A stretch of DNA of 64,000 bases from Actinomycetes bacterium (GCA_021827705.1 JAKAUQ010000028.1:37877-101876), one strand, 5' to 3'. Positions 17,029-25,007 are shown, counted from the stretch's first letter. Notes: generated by a model not told the origin, from the letters alone. Numbers and translations are program-made.

Positions 17029-17997
17029 ATGAATGAGACTCACCACCTGCGCCGGATGACGATCGCCTGGGTGATCGTGTCGGTGGTGGCCGACGTGCTG
17101 TTCTGGTTCTTCGTGGGTCCCCACGTGCCCCCGGGGCGCATGACGGACATGGCCACCTCGAACCAGTTCGACTTCAACATCCTCTTCGTGATCGCCCTGC
17201 CCGTCCTCATCGGGGTGTGGATCTACCTGGGGTACACGATCGTCGTCTGGAGCGCCAAGCGCGGCGGGCCCGAGCCCGTGGGGGGAGAGGCCGCTCGGAC
17301 GAATCGCACCGCGCAGGTGGCGTGGATCACCATCACGTCGGTGGTGGTCCTCTTCTTGGCCGGCTTCGGAACCGTCGAACTCATAGTGAATAACGGATCG
17401 GGCGGAGGAGAGGGGCCCAACCCGGTCTGGTCTCCTGCGGGTGCGACCAAGGCCGAAGCCGCGGCCCTGGCGGGGACAGGGACCTGGTCACCCAACAGTG
17501 GCCAGGTCCTCCCCGTCCAGGTCATCGGCCAGCAGTGGAAGTTCACGTACCGCTACCCGACCTTCGGCGGCTTCGAGACGTCGCAGCTGGTGCTGCCCAC
17601 GAACACGACGATCGCCTTCAACGTCACCTCGCTCGACGTGACCCACAGCTTCTGGGCCTACCAGCTGGGTGTGAAGGCCGACGCCAACCCGCTGATCAAC
17701 GACGTGGCCTACACCGCCACGACCCAGCAGGGCCAGTTCGTGGTCCGCTGCAGTGAGCTGTGCGGGATCTGGCACGGCGCGATGTACAACTACGGGCGCG
17801 TCGTGTCTCAGCAGGCGTTCGCGGCCTGGGCCCAGCGCACGGAGGCCGCCAACGCCGCCAACACCAAGCTGCTGCCGGCCTTCGCGTGGACCTACACGCC
17901 CGACGCGAACGGGGCCGCCGGGGGGTACTACCCCGACGGGAAGGTGACACCGTACAGCTCGGCCGAGGTCTACGGCGCCAAGCAGCCGGCGTCGTGA
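17029..17997 (+). CDS. ctaC: Cytochrome c oxidase subunit II
   Basis: 322 residues from ATG 17029 (GGAG 10 nt upstream); an ATG at 17008 would add seven residues but has no ribosome binding site. Two N-terminal transmembrane helices precede the CuA domain. All CuA ligands are present, numbered from 17029: His206 in DVTHSFW, then Cys241, Glu243, Cys245, His249 and Met252 in CSELCGIWHGAM. No cytochrome c domain is fused. It accepts electrons for the heme-copper oxidase encoded next. Confidence 0.95.
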   Translation: MNETHHLRRMTIAWVIVSVVADVLFWFFVGPHVPPGRMTDMATSNQFDFNILFVIALPVLIGVWIYLGYTIVVWSAKRGGPEPVGGEAARTNRTAQVAWITITSVVVLFLAGFGTVELIVNNGSGGGEGPNPVWSPAGATKAEAAALAGTGTWSPNSGQVLPVQVIGQQWKFTYRYPTFGGFETSQLVLPTNTTIAFNVTSLDVTHSFWAYQLGVKADANPLINDVAYTATTQQGQFVVRCSELCGIWHGAMYNYGRVVSQQAFAAWAQRTEAANAANTKLLPAFAWTYTPDANGAAGGYYPDGKVTPYSSAEVYGAKQPAS

Positions 17998-18052
17998 GCG
18001 TGGGTCGGCGCATGGAACGTTTGATGAGCACTGGGGAGAGGGAGACAGGGCG

Positions 18053-19999
18053 ATGAGCACAGTCCACGAGCGCCCGCACGACATCGCGCTGGCCGCGTCG
18101 GGCACCAAGCCGCCATTGACGCAGCGGCCGGGCCTGCTGAGCCAGCATCTGGGCACGGCCCTCGTGGGGGCCATCATCGGCTACGCGATCGGCCACTGGC
18201 TGGGCAACACGATCTCGTCGCACTACCCCTACATCGCCAACAGCGGGCAGAACGCCATCGCCGACACCTTGGGCCTGATGCTCGGCGTGGTCGGTTGGCT
18301 GCTCGGCATCGGCGCCCTGAACTATCCGCTGGCCAAATTGGTGGGTCGCCAGCCGAGCAGCGAGGTGGAGATCCAGGGCTGGAGCAAGTACTTCCGTTAC
18401 AGCACGAACCACAAGACGGTGGGTCTGCAGTACGTCGTGGGGGTCTTGCTGTTCATGTTCACCGGCGGGCTGCTCGCCATGGCGATCCGCACCGAGCTGC
18501 TCAGCCCGACCACGCACGTCTTCAGCCCCGACACCTACATCAAGATCGTCAGCGAGCACGGCACCGTGATGATGATGATGGCCACGTCCATCGTCGTGGG
18601 GCCGCTCGGCAACTATCTGGTGCCCCTGATGATCGGCTCGCGCCGGATGGCGTTCCCCCGCATCGAGGCCTTCAGCTTCTGGATCTTCGTCGCGGGTTAC
18701 ATGGTCATCTTCTCAGCCATGCCCTTCGGCGGCTTCCCTACCGGCTGGACCGGCTACGCGCCCCTCCAGACCCAAGCCGGTCCGGGCATGGTCTCGTACC
18801 TGTTCGGGTTCGCCGTGATCGGGCTCGGCATGATGGCGGCGGGCTTCAACATCGCCGTGACGATCATCAACTACCGCGCTCCGGGCATGACCTGGAGCCG
18901 GGTTCCCATCTTCGTGTGGTCCATCCTGGCCACGGCGGCCCTGCTGACGCTGGCCACGCCGACGCTGTTCGCCGCGGGGGTCTTCGGGCTGCTGGACCGC
19001 ACGGTGCAGACCGCCTTCTACGTGACCGAGCATGGAGGCAGCTCGTACCTGTGGGAGAACCTGTTCTGGTTCTTCGGGCACCCCGAGGTGTACATCATGG
19101 CGCTGCCGGGCTTCGGCATCGCGGGCGAGATCCTGCCCGTGTTCACCCGCAAGCCGCTCTTCGCCTACAAGGTGGGCGCGGCCGGGATGATCGGCGTGTC
19201 GCTGCTGTCGTTCTTCGTGTGGCAGCACCACCTCTTCCAGAGCGGCATCAACCCGGACATGCGGCCGCTGTTCATGCTGACCACTGAGCTGATCTCGATC
19301 CCCACGGGCTTCATCTACCTGGTCGGGATGGGGACGATGTACAAGGCCAAGATCCGCTTCGACCTCCCGATGCTGTTCGTCATGGCTCTGTACTTCAACT
19401 TCCTGATCGGGGGGGTCACTGGCGTCTTTCTGTCCGACGTCCCGGTGAACGTGACGGTCCACGGTGGGTTCTTCGTGCTCTCCCACTTCCACTACACGAT
19501 CATGGGTGGCTTGCTGTTCGCCTTCATGGCGGGCCTCTACTACTGGCTGCCCAAGATGACGGGTCGCATGATGAATCGCCGTATCGGGCTGTGGCACTTC
19601 TGGACCATGTTCATCTTCTTCAATCTGACCTTCTTCCCGATGTTCATCATCGGGCTGCTCGGTCAGCCGCGACGGGTCTTCACCTACGCGAAGAACCTGC
19701 AGGGTCTCAACGACTTCTCGTCGATCAGTGCCTTCGTCTTGGGCTTCTCGTTCCTGATCTTCTTCTTCAACCTCGTGTGGTCGCTCTACATCAACCCAGT
19801 CAAGGCGCCCGACAACCCGTGGGACTCCCTGGGCCTGGAGTGGCAGACGGCCACGCCCGTCCCCGCCCACAACTTCGACCGGATCCCCGTGGTTCTGGCA
19901 GACCCGTACCACTACAGCGAGGTGAACGCACCCGCCGTAGCCGACCTGGGACCTTCGAGTCCCCCCGACGAGCCCTCCCTCAGCGGGGCTCCGGTTTGA
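18053..19999 (+). CDS. ctaD: Cytochrome c oxidase subunit I
   Basis: 648 residues. The catalytic core of a heme-copper oxidase that reduces O2 and pumps protons. Ligands are all visible: His169 (SEHGTVMMMM) and His480 for low-spin heme a, His478 for heme a3, and His343 (FGHPEVYIM), His392 and His393 for CuB, with the Tyr of GHPEVY available for the His-Tyr crosslink. An N-terminal extension of roughly 110 residues with two hydrophobic segments precedes the canonical first helix (YSTNHKTVG). Ribosome binding site GGGAGA upstream. Confidence 0.96.
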   Translation: MSTVHERPHDIALAASGTKPPLTQRPGLLSQHLGTALVGAIIGYAIGHWLGNTISSHYPYIANSGQNAIADTLGLMLGVVGWLLGIGALNYPLAKLVGRQPSSEVEIQGWSKYFRYSTNHKTVGLQYVVGVLLFMFTGGLLAMAIRTELLSPTTHVFSPDTYIKIVSEHGTVMMMMATSIVVGPLGNYLVPLMIGSRRMAFPRIEAFSFWIFVAGYMVIFSAMPFGGFPTGWTGYAPLQTQAGPGMVSYLFGFAVIGLGMMAAGFNIAVTIINYRAPGMTWSRVPIFVWSILATAALLTLATPTLFAAGVFGLLDRTVQTAFYVTEHGGSSYLWENLFWFFGHPEVYIMALPGFGIAGEILPVFTRKPLFAYKVGAAGMIGVSLLSFFVWQHHLFQSGINPDMRPLFMLTTELISIPTGFIYLVGMGTMYKAKIRFDLPMLFVMALYFNFLIGGVTGVFLSDVPVNVTVHGGFFVLSHFHYTIMGGLLFAFMAGLYYWLPKMTGRMMNRRIGLWHFWTMFIFFNLTFFPMFIIGLLGQPRRVFTYAKNLQGLNDFSSISAFVLGFSFLIFFFNLVWSLYINPVKAPDNPWDSLGLEWQTATPVPAHNFDRIPVVLADPYHYSEVNAPAVADLGPSSPPDEPSLSGAPV

Positions 20000-20009
20000 G
20001 GAGCACACC

Positions 20010-20657
20010 ATGAAGACCATCCAAGACCAGGGCTACACGTCGACTCCCGAGGAGGCCGAGTTCGAGCTGCGCGCGCACATCGGCTCGATCTGGTCGGGCG
20101 GGCGGCTCTTCATCGGCATGTACACGTTTCTGCTCGCCTCGTTGGTGTTCGCCTACTTCTACCTGCGCTCGGCCAACAACGGGCTCCTGTGGCGACCCGA
20201 CCACATCACGGCGCCCACGCACTACGGGTGGGCGGTGTTCCTGGCGACCGTGGCCACCGGGATCATGGCGGTGACGGGCCAGCGGCGCCTGCGCGGTGGG
20301 GCCCTGATCGACTGGCAGGTTGCGGGCTGGACGGCACTGACCACGTCGGTCATCGCCCTGATCTTGCAGATCTGGGAGCTGTCGTCGCTCCCGTTCTACC
20401 CGGGATCCAGTGGCTACGCCTCAACCTTCATCGGCTTTAGCGTCTTCAACATCATGACGCTGGTGATCACGTCGTTCTGGTTGGAGACAGCGCTGGCCCG
20501 GTCGCACCGCCTGGGGCGCGAGCGCGGGCGCAACGCCCTCTTGTCGACCGACGCCGACGCGCAGTCGTGGCGGGCGAACGTCTCGGCGATGACGTACTTC
20601 GTGGGCTTCGCGGCGCTGAGTGGGGCATTCCTGTTCGCGATGTTCTATCAGTTGTAG
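20010..20657 (+). CDS. ctaE: Cytochrome c oxidase subunit III
   Basis: 215 residues with about five transmembrane segments, the short form found in caa3-type oxidases. RLFIGMYTFLLASLVFAYFYLRS and the WELSSLPFYPGS region fit the family. It lies 10 nt after subunit I with GAGGAG in between. It stabilises the proton-uptake side of subunit I in other systems. Confidence 0.9.
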   Translation: MKTIQDQGYTSTPEEAEFELRAHIGSIWSGGRLFIGMYTFLLASLVFAYFYLRSANNGLLWRPDHITAPTHYGWAVFLATVATGIMAVTGQRRLRGGALIDWQVAGWTALTTSVIALILQIWELSSLPFYPGSSGYASTFIGFSVFNIMTLVITSFWLETALARSHRLGRERGRNALLSTDADAQSWRANVSAMTYFVGFAALSGAFLFAMFYQL

Positions 20658-20678
20658 GCCTGGCAGAAGGGGACGCGC

Positions 20679-20789
20679 GTGATCGCAGACATGTACCTGG
20701 GCCCGCAGGTTCAGACGACGCTGGTGCTCTTGGGCGTGCTCATCGCCGTCTTGGTCTGGGGGTTCTTCCAGCGCCATCCCTCGGACTGA
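20679..20789 (+). CDS. 36-residue single-span membrane protein in the oxidase operon
   Basis: GTG start with GAAGGGGA about 6 nt upstream, ending four bases before the next gene. The product starts MIADMYLGPQVQTT, has one hydrophobic helix (about residues 13-30) and ends FFQRHPSD. Size, single helix and place between subunit III and a CtaG-like gene suggest a small oxidase subunit like the minor subunits IV of other bacterial oxidases. No homology is recognised. Confidence 0.65.
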   Translation: MIADMYLGPQVQTTLVLLGVLIAVLVWGFFQRHPSD

Positions 20790-20793
20790 CGCC

Positions 20794-21537
20794 GTGGCCG
20801 GGCAGCGCTCCCGGGGCTGGCTCGCCGTCGCCGGGCTCGTCGCGTGGCTCGCGGTGCTCGTGCCCCCCCTGGCGCCGCTGGCGCGACGTTACGAGGTCGT
20901 CGAGACCGCGCAGTACCTGACGTTCGCCTTCATCGCGCCGGCTCTGATCGTGCTCGGTGCGCCCTGGCGGGCGCTCGGCTGGGTGCGCGTGGCGCCCAGC
21001 GGCGAGGTGCACTTCTGGGGACGCATCCGTCCCGCCGGGGTCGCGGGCCAGCGACGGTCACTGGAGGAGGCCTTCGCCGTGGTGGCCCTGGCGATCGTCT
21101 GGCGCGCGGCGCCGGTCGTCGACGCGCTGGTGCGCGATCCCGTGCTGATGGTCGTCGAGGCCCTCACCCTGTCCGCCGCCGCCACGGCCCTATTCGCTGA
21201 CTTGATCGTCTCGGCGCCGCTGCGGCCGGGCACCTCGCGGCCGTACCGCATCGGGATGTCCGCGGTGGTGATGTGGGTGGTCTGGGTCCTGGCGTACTTG
21301 GACGGGATGGCGTCTCATTCGTGGTACAGCGCCTTCCGGGGCACAGCGGCGCTCTCGCGGGTGGCGGACCAGCAGCTGGCCGCCGGGTCGGTGTGGGCGG
21401 TGACGGCGGCCGTGTTCTTGCCGATCATCTTCGCCAACCTCGTTCGCTGGCTGCAGAGCGAGGAGGATCCCGACGACGAGCTCTACCGGCTCGTGCGCCA
21501 GGAGAAGGACCGCGGGTTCTTCGGTCGGGGCTCCTAG
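20794..21537 (+). CDS. CtaG-family membrane protein, divergent copy lacking histidines
   Basis: 247 residues with several transmembrane helices, related to the CtaG-family protein at 23449: both share a FAFIAPALIVLGAPW-like block and an ADQQ segment before a late helix. In the family member at 23449 the first block is preceded by HMIDH, probably metal-binding; here it is replaced by ETAQYL. The protein therefore may keep a structural role in oxidase assembly without copper handling. Its stop is shared with the next convergent gene through CTAG at 21534-21537. Confidence 0.75.
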   Translation: MAGQRSRGWLAVAGLVAWLAVLVPPLAPLARRYEVVETAQYLTFAFIAPALIVLGAPWRALGWVRVAPSGEVHFWGRIRPAGVAGQRRSLEEAFAVVALAIVWRAAPVVDALVRDPVLMVVEALTLSAAATALFADLIVSAPLRPGTSRPYRIGMSAVVMWVVWVLAYLDGMASHSWYSAFRGTAALSRVADQQLAAGSVWAVTAAVFLPIIFANLVRWLQSEEDPDDELYRLVRQEKDRGFFGRGS

Positions 21538-22214
21538 GAGGTGGCCAGGCGCGGCAGCTTGGGCAGGTGCAGCGGGGTCAGGGGCCGGTGGAGGATCGCC
21601 GCCGCCGCCGCGACCAGCTGCTCGACGCGCACCCGGTCGGCGCGCAGGTAGGCGTCACGGCGCAGGAGGTCCCGCTGAGCGGCCGCGCGGTGGGCAGGCT
21701 GGGTGATGGCGCTGATGATGTCGGTGACGGCGTCCTTGGCGTCATTGGTCGCCCAGCGGATCACCTCTTGGTAGGCGGTGTCGATCTTGCGGCCCGCGGC
21801 GGTGTCGACGGGCTGAATGTTGTTGGACAGGTCGTAGAGCGGGCCGCTGGCCAAGGTGCACGAGGTCTGGTCTTGGGCGAGGAGTGGGGGGACCTGCTGG
21901 GACTGGGCCGACGTGAGCGAGCCGTGGCGCCAGTCGTTGTAGAAGCCGTAGCTCTCGGTGAGGGCGTAGCTGCACGCGGCGATGTCGGTGTTGATGAGCG
22001 CGATGGTGGCATTCTGGTCCGCAGCGTCCTGCGCCGTGGTCAGGTGGTGAGGCAGGTCGGCAGCGACCGAGACCGCCACCAGCACCGCGACGGTGAGCAC
22101 GATCAGGAACCAGGGTCGCCGGTACCAGACCGCCTTGCGCAGGACCAGGGAAGATGCCGGCATCGAGCCGGGCTCGTAGGCGCTGGCGCGCTCCTCGCTG
22201 CCCTCGCCCGTCAC
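21534..22214 (-). CDS. Single-span membrane protein of unknown function
   Basis: 226 residues: a cytoplasmic N-terminus of about 35 residues, one transmembrane segment (LIVLTVAVLVAVSVAA) and an extracytoplasmic, mainly helical domain with two cysteines (AACSY and TSCTL) that could form a disulfide. No family recognised. It is translationally coupled to the Sco gene upstream on the same strand (GTG start overlapping its stop), so it may assist copper insertion or oxidase maturation. Confidence 0.72.
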   Translation of the reverse strand: MTGEGSEERASAYEPGSMPASSLVLRKAVWYRRPWFLIVLTVAVLVAVSVAADLPHHLTTAQDAADQNATIALINTDIAACSYALTESYGFYNDWRHGSLTSAQSQQVPPLLAQDQTSCTLASGPLYDLSNNIQPVDTAAGRKIDTAYQEVIRWATNDAKDAVTDIISAITQPAHRAAAQRDLLRRDAYLRADRVRVEQLVAAAAAILHRPLTPLHLPKLPRLATS

Positions 22215-22990
22215 GGGTTCACCCTACCGGCCAGCGATGCCAGGGCGGTCGCGAAGGTTCGCTGGGTAGTCGCGTCCAGCCAGAAGTGACCGGTCCGGGT
22301 CTCGTTGGCGAAGGGGGTGACGGCGTCACGGAGGCGGTTCCGCGCGTCGATGAGGTAGATGACGTCGTTGTGCACCGCTATCGCGGTCGCGCTGGTCAGG
22401 CGCACCTGGACACCGTAGGCGGCCCAGACTGCCGTGAGAGCGCGCAAGGAGCCGGTCAGGAACCACACGCGTCTCGTCAGCAGGTGGGGCACGACGAGGG
22501 CCGGCGGTCGCCTGGTCACGGTGGTCGCACGGGGATCGGTGTTCACGATCACGATGTCGGGTGCTCGTGACCCCAGGTCGGCACGGACCTGGCGCAGCTC
22601 AGCTCCGAGCACCGGGCAGATGTCGTTGCACGACGCGTTCACGAAGGCGACCAGCGTGGTCCGGCCCCGGTGGGCGCGCAGGGTCCAGGCACGACCGGAC
22701 TGGTCGAGGAGCGAGATCGCGGGCGCCGGCGCTCCCGAGAGCGTTCGTGCGCCCAGGATTGCGGCGGGTGAGGGAGGGGAAATCTCGCGCGGCGCCGTCG
22801 TGGTGGGAGGTGCCGGCGTGCCCGTTGAGCCGAAGGCCCGCTCGAGCAGCACACCACCGCCGCCGAGCACGATGAAGGCCGCCGCGACCAGGAAGACGAA
22901 GCGCCGAGGCACCGGCGTGCGCCCGGCACGCAGGGCGGCGGCGCGGAACGCGTCGTCGTCGCGATCCGGTGGTGCGAGCGGAGTTGACAT
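22211..22990 (-). CDS. sco: Sco1/SenC-family copper chaperone
   Basis: 259 residues from ATG 22990. One N-terminal membrane anchor (about residues 31-48), a Pro/Thr-rich linker, then a thioredoxin-fold domain. The copper motif CxxxC is Cys121 and Cys125 in NASCNDICP, and the third ligand His207 lies in AVHNDVIYLID, so the site is complete. Sco proteins load the CuA site of subunit II, encoded in the same locus. The frame is open upstream, but the anchor and fold fit this start. Confidence 0.88.
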   Translation of the reverse strand: MSTPLAPPDRDDDAFRAAALRAGRTPVPRRFVFLVAAAFIVLGGGGVLLERAFGSTGTPAPPTTTAPREISPPSPAAILGARTLSGAPAPAISLLDQSGRAWTLRAHRGRTTLVAFVNASCNDICPVLGAELRQVRADLGSRAPDIVIVNTDPRATTVTRRPPALVVPHLLTRRVWFLTGSLRALTAVWAAYGVQVRLTSATAIAVHNDVIYLIDARNRLRDAVTPFANETRTGHFWLDATTQRTFATALASLAGRVNP

Positions 22991-23050
22991 TCTTCTCAGG
23001 GACGGTAGCCGTCGGGGCGGCGTCGCAGGTCGCGGGCCCGGGAGGACCGG

Positions 23051-23056
23051 TACAGT
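23051..23056 (+). promoter_or_regulatory. -10 element before a second leaderless mini-ORF
   Basis: TACAGT, 6 nt before GTG at 23063. Confidence 0.5.
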
Positions 23057-23062
23057 CGCATC

Positions 23063-23101
23063 GTGGTCGCCGGCGCAGCGTCGTGGGAGCGGGACCCGTG
23101 A
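23063..23101 (+). CDS. Putative leaderless leader peptide (12 residues)
   Basis: GTG-initiated frame encoding MVAGAASWERDP. It starts 6 nt after a TACAGT box, is out of frame with the next gene, and its TGA overlaps that gene's GTG start by 4 nt (GTGA). This layout suggests that ribosomes entering at the bare 5' end translate the mini-ORF and pass on to 23098. Inferred from arrangement only. Confidence 0.4.
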   Translation: MVAGAASWERDP

Positions 23102-23427
23102 GCCCAGCGGAGGGTCCGCGGGCCACCTGGCGGACGCACGCGCTCCTGGTCGCGGGCCTCGCCCTGTGCGCGGCGGCCTTCTGGTTCGAGCTGGGGCGGG
23201 CCGAGCGCGGCAACACCCTGAGCTGGGCGTACGTGTTCGAGTGGCCGCTGCTGGCGGTCTTCGCCGTGTACATCTGGTGGCGCGTTCAGCACGGTGAGCC
23301 TCGCCCGCATCGGGAGCGGCGCGAGCCCGGGCTGGCGCCCGAGTACGACGCGATGCGGCGGGCCTGGCTCGACCACCAGGCCCACAGCGCCGCGCACGAC
23401 GAGGAGGACGATGACCCGACGCGATGA
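23098..23427 (+). CDS. Small membrane protein, paralogue of the one at 16236
   Basis: 109 residues with two hydrophobic segments, the second within GNTLSWAYVFEWPLLAVFAV, which matches the paralogue encoded at 15850-16236. The tail is charged and His/Asp-rich. The start is GTG at 23098, overlapping the mini-ORF stop and with GGGAG about 9 nt upstream. Together with its paralogue it brackets the oxidase genes. Function unknown. Confidence 0.75.
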   Translation: MSPAEGPRATWRTHALLVAGLALCAAAFWFELGRAERGNTLSWAYVFEWPLLAVFAVYIWWRVQHGEPRPHRERREPGLAPEYDAMRRAWLDHQAHSAAHDEEDDDPTR

Positions 23428-23448
23428 ACCGCCGAGTCGGGAGGCCCC

Positions 23449-24360
23449 GTGTCCTACCTGATGCACCACTGGAGCCTGGACCCGGTGGTTGCCGTCGTCG
23501 CACTGGTGGTCGGCGCCCACGAGATTGGGCTCGCGCGCCTTCGTCAGCGCTCCACGTCCGCCCATGACCGCCAGCGCCGGCGCCGCGCCCGCAGCTTCTA
23601 CGCCGGGCTCGCCCTCTTGGTGATCAGCATCGACTCGCCTCTCGACTACTGGGCCAGCAGCTACTTCTTCGTGCACATGATCGACCACGTGGTGGCCGCC
23701 TTCTTCGTCCCGATCCTCATCGTTCGCGGCGCGCCCTGGATACCGCTGCTCTTCGCGCTGCCCGCGCAGCTCCGCCGTGCCGTCCTGCGCTCGCTGCTCC
23801 ACGCGCCCCGGTGGCGGTGGCTGCGCTCGGTGGGTCGGTTCATCGGGCATCCCTGGACCGCAGTGATCTCGTTCAACGTGGCGATGCTGGCCTGGCACGT
23901 GCCGGCCCTCTTCGAGCTCTCGGAGCGCAATGCGCTGGTCCACGTCTGGCTCATGCACGGCAGCTTCCTCGTCACCGGCACCCTGTTCTGGCTGCAGATC
24001 TTCCCGTCGCACCCGCTGACGCCGCGCCGGGGACCGGCGTTCCAGATCGGCGCCGTCCTGGCCACGAACGTCATCATGACCCTGCTGGCCATCTCGATGA
24101 GCATTCTCACCACGACGTCGTGGTACCCGAGCTACGACCACGTCGCGGGCGTGACCTTCCCGGCCTTTGCCGACCAGCAGATCGGGGCGGCAATCCTGTG
24201 GGTGTGCGGAGACTTCTGGGCCCTGCCGACGCTGGCTGGGCTGATCCGCCGGGTGATCGAGTCCGAGGGCTCGGTGGGCGACGTGCTCGACCACTGGCGC
24301 CAGCGATCCGCTCGTCTGGCCACGGAGATCGTACGCGCGCCCAAGTCCGTCGGCCGCTGA
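23449..24360 (+). CDS. ctaG: Cytochrome c oxidase assembly factor CtaG family
   Basis: 303 residues, polytopic. Conserved features of the caa3-type CtaG family: ISIDSPLDYWASSYFFVHMIDHV with paired histidines, FVPILIVRGAPW, WHVPALFELS, a mid HVWLMHGSFL, and ADQQIGAAILWVCGDF. The histidines may bind copper or heme; B. subtilis CtaG is needed for caa3 oxidase. The stop codon forms the loop of a GC-rich hairpin. Confidence 0.88.
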   Translation: MSYLMHHWSLDPVVAVVALVVGAHEIGLARLRQRSTSAHDRQRRRRARSFYAGLALLVISIDSPLDYWASSYFFVHMIDHVVAAFFVPILIVRGAPWIPLLFALPAQLRRAVLRSLLHAPRWRWLRSVGRFIGHPWTAVISFNVAMLAWHVPALFELSERNALVHVWLMHGSFLVTGTLFWLQIFPSHPLTPRRGPAFQIGAVLATNVIMTLLAISMSILTTTSWYPSYDHVAGVTFPAFADQQIGAAILWVCGDFWALPTLAGLIRRVIESEGSVGDVLDHWRQRSARLATEIVRAPKSVGR

Positions 24361-24367
24361 GCGGCCG
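24351..24367 (+). terminator. GC-rich hairpin at the end of ctaG
   Basis: CGGCCGC (24351-24357) and GCGGCCG (24361-24367) form a perfect 7-bp stem around the ctaG stop codon. No U tract follows, so termination is plausible but unproven. It separates the oxidase genes from the pyr promoter. Confidence 0.45.
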
Positions 24368-24376
24368 CGCCCCTGA

Positions 24377-24382
24377 TAAAGT
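24377..24382 (+). promoter_or_regulatory. -10 element of pyr operon promoter
   Basis: TAAAGT, with a likely start site near 24389, giving a leader of about 46 nt before the pyrR GTG at 24435. Confidence 0.5.
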
Positions 24383-24390
24383 CGCTCCAG

Positions 24391-24425
24391 CGTCGTGAAG
24401 CGGGTCCGGTGAGGCCCGTACGGCG
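24391..24425 (+). promoter_or_regulatory. PyrR-binding hairpin in pyr operon leader
   Basis: A lower stem CGUCGU (24391-24396) with ACGGCG (24420-24425), a 5' purine bulge GAAG, an upper stem CGGG (24401-24404) with CCCG (24415-24418), and a loop containing UCCGGUGAGG, matching the known PyrR-binding loop consensus UCCnGnGAGG. The 3' strand abuts the ribosome binding site GGGAGG at 24425-24430, so binding of PyrR-UMP should block pyrR translation. No terminator is seen, consistent with translational rather than transcriptional control. Confidence 0.75.
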
Positions 24426-24434
24426 GGAGGCAAC

Positions 24435-25007
24435 GTGAGCGACAGGTCGACCGATGCGCCAGGTGGCGACTTCGAGGCGCGCGCTCAGGTGCTCGATGCG
24501 GCAGCGGTGCGGCGCGCGCTGCGCCGTATGGCCCACGAGATCCTCGAGCGCAACGCCGAGCAGACCGCCGTGGTCGTGCTCGGCCTGCAGCACGGCGGCG
24601 TGGCGATCGCCGAGGTGCTGGCCGAAGAGCTGGTGAAGCTCGGGGGCACCGCGATCTCGCTGGGAGCTCTCGACGTGGCCTACCATCGCGACGACCTGGA
24701 CCGGCGTCCCCTGCGTGGCCCGCAGACGACGGCCATCCCGGTGGACCTCACCGACGCCACCGTGGTCCTCGTCGATGACGTCCTCTTCACCGGTCGCACC
24801 ATCCGGGCCGCGTTGAACGCGGTCGTCGAGTGGGGCCGGCCGCGGTCCATCCAGCTGGCGGTCCTGGTCGACCGCGGGCACCGCGAATTGCCGATTCGTC
24901 CCGACTTCGTGGGCAAGAACGTGCCGACCTCGCTGCGCGAGGCCGTCGTCGCGACGGTTGACGGTGTCTGGATCGGTGACCGGCCCACAGGAGGGACGCG
25001 AGTGTGA
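24435..25007 (+). CDS. pyrR: Pyrimidine operon regulator PyrR
   Basis: 190 residues with a phosphoribosyltransferase fold. The PRPP loop [13 protein letters not shown] spans about residues 110-122, with Asp114, Asp115, Thr119 and Thr122. PyrR binds UMP and then the leader RNA of pyr operons, and often also has uracil phosphoribosyltransferase activity. It is the first gene of the operon, directly behind its own RNA target. GTG start with GGGAGG 4 nt upstream; the stop overlaps pyrB by 4 nt. Confidence 0.95.
   Translation: MSDRSTDAPGGDFEARAQVLDAAAVRRALRRMAHEILERNAEQTAVVVLGLQHGGVAIAEVLAEELVKLGGTAISLGALDVAYHRDDLDRRPLRGPQTTAIPVDLTDATVVLVDDVLFTGRTIRAALNAVVEWGRPRSIQLAVLVDRGHRELPIRPDFVGKNVPTSLREAVVATVDGVWIGDRPTGGTRV

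Noticed and set aside
22991..23503. An extended N-terminus for the Sco protein
   Set aside because: The extension is Arg/Ala/Pro-rich, antisense to the 23098 gene, and would place the membrane anchor deep inside the protein.
24395..24412. A five-codon GTG frame in the pyrR leader (MKRVR)
   Set aside because: It lies 12 nt after the -10 box, outside the spacing seen for the leaderless starts, and coincides with the PyrR hairpin, which explains the sequence better.
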